Source: Pseudomonadota bacterium (GTDB lineage Bacteria; Pseudomonadota; Gammaproteobacteria; Burkholderiales; Gallionellaceae). Taken from it: DNA of 9,771 nucleotides. This document shows positions 1 through 5,312 of this stretch, one piece after another (within the stretch, counting starts at the first letter, position 1; each line of letters begins with the position of its first letter). The stretch spans positions 1 to 9,771 of the forward strand of contig JAJXTT010000039.1 of assembly GCA_021783525.1 (NCBI GenBank). The letters run 5' to 3'. Position numbers and translations under genes: made by a program. Under the pieces are notes generated by a model. It worked only from the letters and a program-made list of their open reading frames with translations, was not told where the DNA came from and did no database searches.

Positions 1-938
1 AAGTTGTCGGAGCCGCTCTTCATGACCAGGCGGTGTATGCCGACGACCTTGGGGTTGCGCTTGATGATGCTTTCCGCGATGAAATCCTTGCGCGTGGTGT
101 TCGACTCCACGATGGCGTGGATCAGGTTTTGCGGGACATCCTGATAGTTGGCAAGCAGTTGCTTTGTATCTTTTGGCAGGCAATAGCCACCGTAACCGAA
201 CGACGGGTTGTTGTAATGATCCCCGATGCGCGGGTCTAGGCTGACGCCCTGGATGATCTGTTTCGTGTCCAGCCCGTGGGTGGCCGCGTAGGTGTCGAGT
301 TCGTTGAAGTAGGCCACGCGCATGGCAAGGTAGGTGTTGGCGAACAACTTGATCGCTTCGGCCTCGGTGGAGTCGGTGAACAGCACCGCGATATCCCGCT
401 TGACCGCACCCTGCTTGAGCAGATTGGCAAAGGTCTCGGCGCGTTTCGAGCGTTCGCCGACCACGATGCGCGACGGGTGCAGGTTGTCATACAGCGCACG
501 GCCTTCGCGCAGGAATTCGGGTGAGAAGATCAGGTTGTCGCAATTCATCTGCTGCCTGAGCTTGGCAGTGTAGCCGACCGGAATGGTGGACTTGATGATC
601 ATCACCGCTTGCGGATTGATGCTCTGCACGTCCCTGATCACGGCCTCGATGGACTTGGTGTTGAAGTAGTTGGTCTCGGGGTCGTAATCGGTCGGCGTGG
701 CGATGATGACGTATTCGGCACCGGTGTAGGCTTCGCGCTTGTCCAGCGTGGCCTTGAAATCGAGCTTCTTGTGCGCCAGGTAATCCTCGATCTCGACATC
801 CTCGATGGGCGACTGTTTGCGATTGAGCATCGCCACCTTTTCCGGAACGATGTCGATGGCGACGACTTCGTTGTGCTGGGCAAGCAGGATGGCGTTGGAA
901 AGGCCTACGTAACCGGTACCGGCAATGGCGATTTTCAT
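1..938 (-). CDS. ugd: UDP-glucose 6-dehydrogenase, 5' part (runs off left edge)
   Basis: This enzyme oxidises UDP-glucose to UDP-glucuronate with two NAD+ in the cytoplasm, feeding capsule, exopolysaccharide or LPS sugar synthesis. The window holds 312 full codons of a family usually near 390 residues, so the C-terminal UDP-binding domain is mostly missing. The N-terminal Rossmann motif GTGYVG is at residues 7-12. The segment IKSTIPVG is at 115-122 and FSPEFLREG at 138-146. The active-site loop GYGGYCLPKD is at 248-257, with the catalytic Cys253. Resemblance to the short E. coli-type Ugd is close over the whole stretch. The ATG at 938 places the nucleotide-binding motif at the usual distance from the N-terminus, but no good Shine-Dalgarno precedes it. 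It is transcribed alone from a -10 box at 977-982. Nothing is disrupted. The family call is firm; the biosynthetic product it serves cannot be told from here. Confidence 0.96.
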   Translation of the reverse strand, partial: MKIAIAGTGYVGLSNAILLAQHNEVVAIDIVPEKVAMLNRKQSPIEDVEIEDYLAHKKLDFKATLDKREAYTGAEYVIIATPTDYDPETNYFNTKSIEAVIRDVQSINPQAVMIIKSTIPVGYTAKLRQQMNCDNLIFSPEFLREGRALYDNLHPSRIVVGERSKRAETFANLLKQGAVKRDIAVLFTDSTEAEAIKLFANTYLAMRVAYFNELDTYAATHGLDTKQIIQGVSLDPRIGDHYNNPSFGYGGYCLPKDTKQLLANYQDVPQNLIHAIVESNTTRKDFIAESIIKRNPKVVGIHRLVMKSGSDN

Positions 939-976
939 GGATTGAACGTTAGCGTAATGTGAAAAGAATGGCGCAC

Positions 977-982
977 ATTATA
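977..982 (-). promoter_or_regulatory. Candidate -10 box for ugd
   Basis: Read on the minus strand, this is a perfect TATAAT in the context GCGTATAATG, 38 bases upstream of the ugd start codon. The -35 region is poor: the best hexamer at a 16-base spacing matches TTGACA at only about three positions. The 80-bp gap between the DUF302 stop and the ugd start holds nothing else that I can name. Confidence 0.5.
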
Positions 983-1018
983 CGCGATGGCGATTTACAG
1001 GCACTTTTCAGGAATCTT

Positions 1019-1408
1019 TCAGGCGTTTGACAGTGCCCGTTCGATCTTGATATCCGCCTCGGCGGCCAATGCGGTCAACTTGGCGTCGCCCAGTACCGTC
1101 ATCATGCTGGTCGGCTTGATGAATTCGACCGACATCTTGCCCGGAGCGACTTCGCGGATCACCGCATTGCAGGGCAACAGGCTCGCTACATCGCTGTTTG
1201 CGGTATAGGCCTCGTAAGCCAGGTTAGGGTTGCACGCCCCGAGGATCACGGTGGGGATGACATCCTTGCCGGTCTTTTCCTTGATCTTGCTGTGCATGTC
1301 GATGCGGGTGAGGATGCCGAAGCCTTCGGCAGCGAGCGCCTTTGTGGCACGTTCGACGGTGTGGTCCAGGGTGTCGTTGATTAACCGTTTGAAATTGATG
1401 GTGCTCAT
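1019..1408 (-). CDS. DUF302 domain protein
   Basis: A 129-residue protein of the DUF302 family, which has no firmly established biochemical role. The family signature is visible in order: AAEGFGILTRIDMHSKIKEKTG at about residues 26-47 in two adjoining parts (AAEGFGILTRID, then MHSKIKEKTG), the LGACNP segment at 56-61 with Cys59, and LLPCNAVIRE at 77-86 with Cys80. The two cysteines sit where the family keeps them. There is no signal peptide or membrane segment, so it is probably cytoplasmic. I chose the ATG at 1408 because GGGAGAAC lies just upstream as a ribosome binding site; an in-frame ATG ten codons earlier lacks this and adds residues outside the domain. It has 80 bp to ugd and 74 bp to the macro gene, so it may be its own unit. 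The family call is secure; function is unknown. Confidence 0.88.
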   Translation of the reverse strand: MSTINFKRLINDTLDHTVERATKALAAEGFGILTRIDMHSKIKEKTGKDVIPTVILGACNPNLAYEAYTANSDVASLLPCNAVIREVAPGKMSVEFIKPTSMMTVLGDAKLTALAAEADIKIERALSNA

Positions 1409-1437
1409 ATCTGTTCTCCCGAATGAATTGAACATCA

Positions 1438-1464
1438 ATCATAGTGCAAATTCCTGCGTGGCAA
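1438..1464 (-). promoter_or_regulatory. Weak candidate promoter for the DUF302 gene
   Basis: On the minus strand, TTGCCA (1459-1464) and TATGAT (1438-1443) are separated by 15 bases, a little short for a sigma-70 promoter. The predicted start lies about 20 bases before the DUF302 start codon, upstream of its GGGAGA ribosome binding site. It is plausible only from the hexamers. Confidence 0.3.
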
Positions 1465-1482
1465 TACAACGGCGTAATGAGG

Positions 1483-1995
1483 TCATTCCGGGTGCGCGAG
1501 CGCTGCCTGGTAAAGCGCCAGATCGCCTGCCGAGAAACAGCAAAAGACCACTTCCTGCAACGAGCACGGAGCGCGCAGGAAATCACGCACGGAAGCAACC
1601 GCCACCTTGGCTGCCTGTTCCGGCGGATAGCCGAAGATGCCCGTGCTGATGCAGGGGAAGGCAATGCTGGCAAGCTGCTTCGCAGCGGCGAGGGACAGGC
1701 TTTCGCGGTAGCAGGAAGCCAGACACGCTGCTTCGTTCTGGCTACCGCCATGCCACACCGGCCCCACGGCATGAATGACGTGTCTCGCCGGTAACTTGTA
1801 GCCACGCGTGAGCCGTGCCTGCCCTGTCGGGCAGCCTCCCAGCGCGCGGCATTCCTGCAGCAGCTCGGGCCCCGCCGCACGATGGATTGCGCCATTCACG
1901 CCGCTTCCGCCGAGCAGCGACGAATTCGCTGCATTGACGATGGCGTCCACATTCAGTTGTGTGATGTCGCCCTGGATGGCGCGGATAGTGGTCAT
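1483..1995 (-). CDS. Macro domain protein, YmdB/MacroD-type ADP-ribose binding protein
   Basis: A single macro domain of 170 residues fills the whole protein, about the length of E. coli YmdB (177). Members bind ADP-ribose and many remove acetyl from O-acetyl-ADP-ribose or ADP-ribose from proteins. Visible landmarks are VQGDIT-like IQGDITQLNVDAIVNAAN at residues 7-24, the glycine loop GGSGVNGAIHRAAG at 29-42, HAVGPVW at 75-81, and the phosphate-binding loop STGIFGYP at 117-124. The conserved Asn24 is present. The oddity is residue 34, which is Asn where YmdB has catalytic Asp35 (family form GGGGVDGAIH). Binding may be kept while hydrolysis is lost or changed. The ATG at 1995 gives the normal N-terminus, but the bases before it read CCCCTCC, not a ribosome binding site, so translation may depend on the gene 20 bp upstream. 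The family call is secure; catalysis is uncertain. Confidence 0.93.
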   Translation of the reverse strand: MTTIRAIQGDITQLNVDAIVNAANSSLLGGSGVNGAIHRAAGPELLQECRALGGCPTGQARLTRGYKLPARHVIHAVGPVWHGGSQNEAACLASCYRESLSLAAAKQLASIAFPCISTGIFGYPPEQAAKVAVASVRDFLRAPCSLQEVVFCCFSAGDLALYQAALAHPE

Positions 1996-2015
1996 GGAGG
2001 GGTATTGCGAGTTTT

Positions 2016-2783
2016 CTAACTTTCATCAAGGGAAATGCTTGGGCCACGTCTGTGTTGACCGGGCCCTACGCCGAAGCGTCTTTCCACGGTATCTTTCTCA
2101 AGACATGTCGCCCAGAGGTCTATCTCGTCTTGTGCGGAGACTTGCTCTGTGTCAACGGCGAAGCGAACAAACCGCTTGATGAGTCCCGCGAGAATGGCAT
2201 ATGAGAATGATACGACATGTGGCAGAACTAGGCGGCCGTCCTTGCCGTAAAAGCCATCGTAGACGGCTGTGTCACCACGACCAAGGATATAGCTCATACT
2301 CAGGGCGCGAAATGTTCTGTGAGTGTATTTGCTGAGGTCTGTGTAAACGCTACGCAAATGTTCGGCTCGTTCGGAGCCATGGTGTTGTTTGACAAAATCA
2401 CGGCTCACTCTATGAGAGATGACTTCGTTTTGGTACCACTTCTTGAGATTGTGTGATGCAGTATCGCCAGCGAGGGAAAAATAGTAGGACGTATCCAGCG
2501 TTTCCACAACATCGCGGAATAATCGAGATGCCACGCGAAATCTTTTTTCTCCTACTAGATCGATTGCGTCTGACAGTGCTGACAAGGCATCCACTTGAAG
2601 CATCCATACGGCACGTTGGGCTGTTTGATCTGAACGGCTGAAAGAGTGGTTCTGCAATTCGTAGATTGATTTGAGTCGTAGAACAACTGCCTCTGCTTCG
2701 CGAGCGAACTGCTCTTGCGCGCCATATTCGTATGGCTCGTCATATGCTTCAGAAGGCTCTCGATCCCAAATAAAACTTGGCAT
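2016..2783 (-). CDS. Uncharacterised mostly helical protein, possible HEPN/DUF5677-like fold
   Basis: I do not recognise this 255-residue protein with confidence. It lacks a signal peptide and clear membrane spans and looks soluble and mostly alpha-helical. The N-terminus is acidic and aromatic (about residues 1-30). A central region around 81-101 reads RFRVASRLFRDVVETLDTSY, and LSKYTHRTF is at 150-158. These patterns recall DUF5677 and related HEPN-like proteins, but this is resemblance by eye only. One R-x5-H arrangement occurs at Arg128 to His134, which could be chance. The C-terminal 15 residues are probably disordered. GC is about 50 percent, lower than the roughly 60 percent of neighbours, which hints at transfer. 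It ends 20 bp before the macro-domain gene on the same strand, so the two may be co-transcribed. I chose the ATG at 2783; a TTG at 2789 is better spaced from a GAGAA stretch and would add two residues. Confidence 0.75.
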   Translation of the reverse strand: MPSFIWDREPSEAYDEPYEYGAQEQFAREAEAVVLRLKSIYELQNHSFSRSDQTAQRAVWMLQVDALSALSDAIDLVGEKRFRVASRLFRDVVETLDTSYYFSLAGDTASHNLKKWYQNEVISHRVSRDFVKQHHGSERAEHLRSVYTDLSKYTHRTFRALSMSYILGRGDTAVYDGFYGKDGRLVLPHVVSFSYAILAGLIKRFVRFAVDTEQVSAQDEIDLWATCLEKDTVERRFGVGPGQHRRGPSISLDES

Positions 2784-2848
2784 GTGCAATTACAGTTCTC
2801 GTAGGGGGCAATAAGCAAAGCGCATTGCGCCGGATGTTTATCTTCGCA

Positions 2849-3793
2849 TTACGCTATCACAATTTGACGAAGATTATCGAGTACCGTTTTCTCCAAGTTT
2901 GGTGCAAGACAATCCAGTTCAATGATATCTGGCGTGGAGCGTAGCCACGTGAGCTGGCGCTTCGCCAATTGTCGCGTAGCGGCGATGCCTTTTTCCAGCA
3001 GCTCCGCTTCGGTGATTTCCCCTTCCAGAAATTCCCAGGCCTGGCGATAGCCGACGCAGCGCATGGAGGTCATGTCGCGGTGCAGCGGATATTGCTTGCG
3101 CAGCCCGCGCAGTTCATCCAGCAAACCTTGCTTCAACATATCTGCAAAGCGCGTGGCGATGCGCTGGTGCAGCACCGCACGGTCGGAAGGAAGCAGTGCG
3201 ATGGGCAGGATGTCATAGGGCAACGGGTTCTGCTCCTGCTGCTGGATCAATAGCGACATCGGCTGGCCGCTGAGGCGGTAGATTTCCATCGCGCGCTGGA
3301 TGCGCTGCGTGTCGGTGGCATGCAGGCGGGCGGCAGTTTCCGGATCCACTTCGGCCAGCTTGGCGTGCAAGTATTCGATGCCGTGCTGCGCGATCTCGGC
3401 ATCCAGTTCCGCGCGCAGCGCGGCATCGGCTTGCGGCAACGGACTCAGGCCTTCGCGCAACGCCTTGAAGTAGAGCATGGTGCCGCCCACCAGCAGCGGG
3501 ATCTTGCCGCGCGCGGTGATGTCCGCCATCAGGCGCAGTGCATCGTGGCGAAAGGCGGCAGCAGAATATGCCTCGGTCGGGGCGATGATGTCGATCAGGT
3601 GGTGCGGCGCACGGGCGAGGGTGGCGGGATCCGGCTTGGCGGTGCCGATGTTCATGTCGCGGAACACCAGCGCGGAATCGACGCTGATGAGTTCCACCGG
3701 CAGGCGGTGCACCAGTTCCACCGCAACGCCGGTCTTGCCGCCGGCGGTGGGGCCCATGAGGAAGATCGCCGGGGGCAACGCGCGCTTATTCAT
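2849..3793 (-). CDS. miaA: tRNA dimethylallyltransferase
   Basis: MiaA transfers the dimethylallyl group from DMAPP to N6 of A37 in tRNAs that read codons starting with U, giving i6A, the precursor of ms2i6A. At 314 residues it has the family's usual length. The P-loop GPTAGGKT is at residues 14-21. The substrate-binding segment DSALVFRDMNIGTAKP is at 39-54, with Phe where Tyr is usual. GGTMLYFKAL is at 103-112, DTQRIQRA at 161-168, and the tRNA-contacting ATRQLAKRQLTWLR at 272-285. The ATG at 3793 gives a normal N-terminus, though no good Shine-Dalgarno is visible. It lies 43 bp downstream of the transporter gene. In many proteobacteria miaA directly follows mutL and precedes hfq. Here a transporter intervenes and no hfq follows. 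No terminator is obvious in the 65 bp after its stop. Confidence 0.97.
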   Translation of the reverse strand: MNKRALPPAIFLMGPTAGGKTGVAVELVHRLPVELISVDSALVFRDMNIGTAKPDPATLARAPHHLIDIIAPTEAYSAAAFRHDALRLMADITARGKIPLLVGGTMLYFKALREGLSPLPQADAALRAELDAEIAQHGIEYLHAKLAEVDPETAARLHATDTQRIQRAMEIYRLSGQPMSLLIQQQEQNPLPYDILPIALLPSDRAVLHQRIATRFADMLKQGLLDELRGLRKQYPLHRDMTSMRCVGYRQAWEFLEGEITEAELLEKGIAATRQLAKRQLTWLRSTPDIIELDCLAPNLEKTVLDNLRQIVIA

Positions 3794-3798
3794 GTATT

Positions 3799-3824
3799 GT
3801 CATTCCGGCCTGTGCCGCAATGAC
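3799..3824. repeat. Degenerate REP-like hairpin between transporter gene and miaA
   Basis: GTCATT-C-CGGC and its complement GCCG-C-AATGAC face each other across a 4-base CTGT loop, with one C/C mismatch. The sequence is clearly related to the two arms of the perfect palindromic element at 6060-6127 inside mutL. There is no T-run, so it does not look like an intrinsic terminator, but a stem here could affect mRNA processing between the transporter gene and miaA. Confidence 0.7.
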
Positions 3825-3836
3825 GGGCTCGCAGTG

Positions 3837-5261
3837 TCATGCTAACTCCCTGTCCCGCGTCTCATGTACAAAATACGCAGCCAACAGACTGACGAGTGCC
3901 GCCACCGAGATATAGCCGCCCACCCAGGCAAGGCCGCCATGCTGCACCAGTTGCTGCGCAATGTAGGGCGCGAGCGATGCGCCGAGGATGCCGCCGAGGT
4001 TGTACGCCGCGCCCGCGCCGGTGTAGCGCACCGCAGTCGGGAACAATTCCGGCAGCAACGCTCCCATCGGCGCGAAGGTCGCACCCATCAGGAACAGTTC
4101 GAGACTCAGGAACGCGGTGATTAAAACCGGCGAACCGCTATTGAGCATCGGCTCCATCAGGAACCCCGAGAGCAGCGCCGCACTGCTGGCGAGCAGCAGC
4201 ACCGGACGGCGGCCATAACGGTCGCCTGCGATTGCGGCGAGCGGCGTGGCGGCAGCCATGAAGAGGACTGCGACGCACAGCATGCCGAGGAAATGCGGGC
4301 GCAGGATGTGCAGCGTGGTGACGCCATAGCTCAGCGAGAACACCGTGGCGATATAGAACAGCGCGTAACACACCACCATCAGCAACGCGCCCAGCACCAG
4401 TTCCTTTGCATGCTGCGCGAACAATTGCGTCAGCGGAATGTTTCTAACATCCGCTCGTGCTGAGCTTGTCGAAGCCTGTCCTGAGTTTGTCGAAGTGGCA
4501 TGAACGACATCCGGCGCGCCGTTCGTTCCTTCGACAAGCTCAGGACGAACGGAGTTGGTTTGTTGCATGGCCTTGACAAACACCGGCGTCTCTTCCAGCT
4601 TGAGCCGCACATATAGCCCGATCACCACCAGCACCGCACTGGCGAGGAACGGGAAGCGCCAGCCCCAGTCGCGGAATGCCGCATCATCGAGCGTGTTCGC
4701 CAGCAGCAGGAAGCTGCCCACCGCGAACAGGAAGCCGACAGGAGGCCCAAGCTGCGGGAACATGCCGAACCAGCCGCGACGGCCCGCAGGCGCATATTCC
4801 GCCGCCAGCAAAGCCGCGCCGCCCCATTCGCCGCCGAGGCCGATGCCCTGGCCGAGGCGCAGCAGGCACAGCAGCGCAGGCGCGAGCCAGCCGACGGTTG
4901 CATAGCCCGGAAGTACGCCGATCAGCGTGGTGGAGAGGCCCATTACCAGCAGCGATGCCACCAGCGTCGTCTTGCGCCCGATGCGGTCGCCGAAATGGCC
5001 GAACAAGAGCGCGCCGAATGGGCGCGCGACGAAGGCGATGCCGAAGGTGAGGAAGGCGTTCAGCGCCTGTACCGCCGGATCGCTGTTGGGGAAGAACACC
5101 GGGCCGATCACCATCGCCACGGCAAGCCCGTAGATGTAGAAATCGTAGAACTCGATGGCTGTACCGATGAAGGAGGCGAAGGCGATGCGGGTGGTGGAGA
5201 AGGATTCGGGATGCGGGATACAGGAGTCGGTGGGGGCGGTGGTATTCAATGATTTGTTCAT
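3837..5261 (-). CDS. MHS-family MFS transporter (metabolite:H+ symporter)
   Basis: A 474-residue inner-membrane carrier of the major facilitator superfamily with about 12 hydrophobic spans. It resembles the MHS group (ProP, ShiA, KgtP, YhjE), which couples proton entry to uptake of organic acids or osmolytes. The substrate cannot be read from the sequence. Landmarks are IEFYDFYIYG at residues 36-45 in span 1, loop motif GHFGDRIGRKTTL at 88-100, GGEWGGAALLAAEYAP at 143-158, and the second-half counterpart GDRYGRRPVLL at 346-356. Residues about 236-272 in the central loop between spans 6 and 7 are not typical of the family. They are encoded by repeat copies (NSVRPELVEG and following) that keep the frame. 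N-terminal residues CIPHPES also come from a repeat arm. It has 50 bp to mutL and 43 bp to miaA and is probably read in the same transcript. The ATG at 5261 has only a weak ribosome binding site. Confidence 0.93.
   Translation of the reverse strand: MNKSLNTTAPTDSCIPHPESFSTTRIAFASFIGTAIEFYDFYIYGLAVAMVIGPVFFPNSDPAVQALNAFLTFGIAFVARPFGALLFGHFGDRIGRKTTLVASLLVMGLSTTLIGVLPGYATVGWLAPALLCLLRLGQGIGLGGEWGGAALLAAEYAPAGRRGWFGMFPQLGPPVGFLFAVGSFLLLANTLDDAAFRDWGWRFPFLASAVLVVIGLYVRLKLEETPVFVKAMQQTNSVRPELVEGTNGAPDVVHATSTNSGQASTSSARADVRNIPLTQLFAQHAKELVLGALLMVVCYALFYIATVFSLSYGVTTLHILRPHFLGMLCVAVLFMAAATPLAAIAGDRYGRRPVLLLASSAALLSGFLMEPMLNSGSPVLITAFLSLELFLMGATFAPMGALLPELFPTAVRYTGAGAAYNLGGILGASLAPYIAQQLVQHGGLAWVGGYISVAALVSLLAAYFVHETRDRELA
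4452..4552. repeat. Three copies of a short dispersed repeat inside the transporter gene
   Basis: The core GAGCTTGTCGAAG occurs at 4462-4474. A variant, GAGTTTGTCGAAG, occurs at 4483-4495, and an inverted copy (CTTCGACAAGCTC) at 4529-4541 is flanked by GTTCGT and ACGAACGG. Together they can fold into an inverted-repeat structure. The segment encodes the unusual central-loop residues of the transporter without shifting the frame. The sequence type is one I associate with genome-wide dispersed repeats in proteobacteria; that copies exist elsewhere in this genome is inferred. Confidence 0.8.
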
Positions 5262-5312
5262 GGCTCAAATTTGGTCCGGTTGTCTGTATCCCGTGCCCTG
5301 CATCCCGAATCC
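5202..5312. repeat. Imperfect inverted repeat flanking the transporter start codon
   Basis: The left arm (5202-5223, inside the transporter's 5' coding region) reads GGATTCGGGATGC then GGGATACAG. The right arm (5284-5312, between the genes and touching the mutL stop codon) is its inverse, with 7 extra bases between the two blocks. The blocks match 13 of 13 and 9 of 9. About 60 bases separate the arms, and this loop contains the transporter's ATG. It could be two facing copies of a dispersed repeat; the hairpin would sequester the start region. Confidence 0.75.

Noticed and set aside
1224..1895. A 223-codon minus-strand frame spanning parts of the macro and DUF302 genes.
   Set aside because: It lies in another frame of two recognised genes and crosses their boundary; the composition is Arg-rich shadow sequence.
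3799..3824. The hairpin before miaA considered as an intrinsic terminator.
   Set aside because: The stem has a mismatch and no T-run follows on either strand; it fits a degenerate REP copy better.
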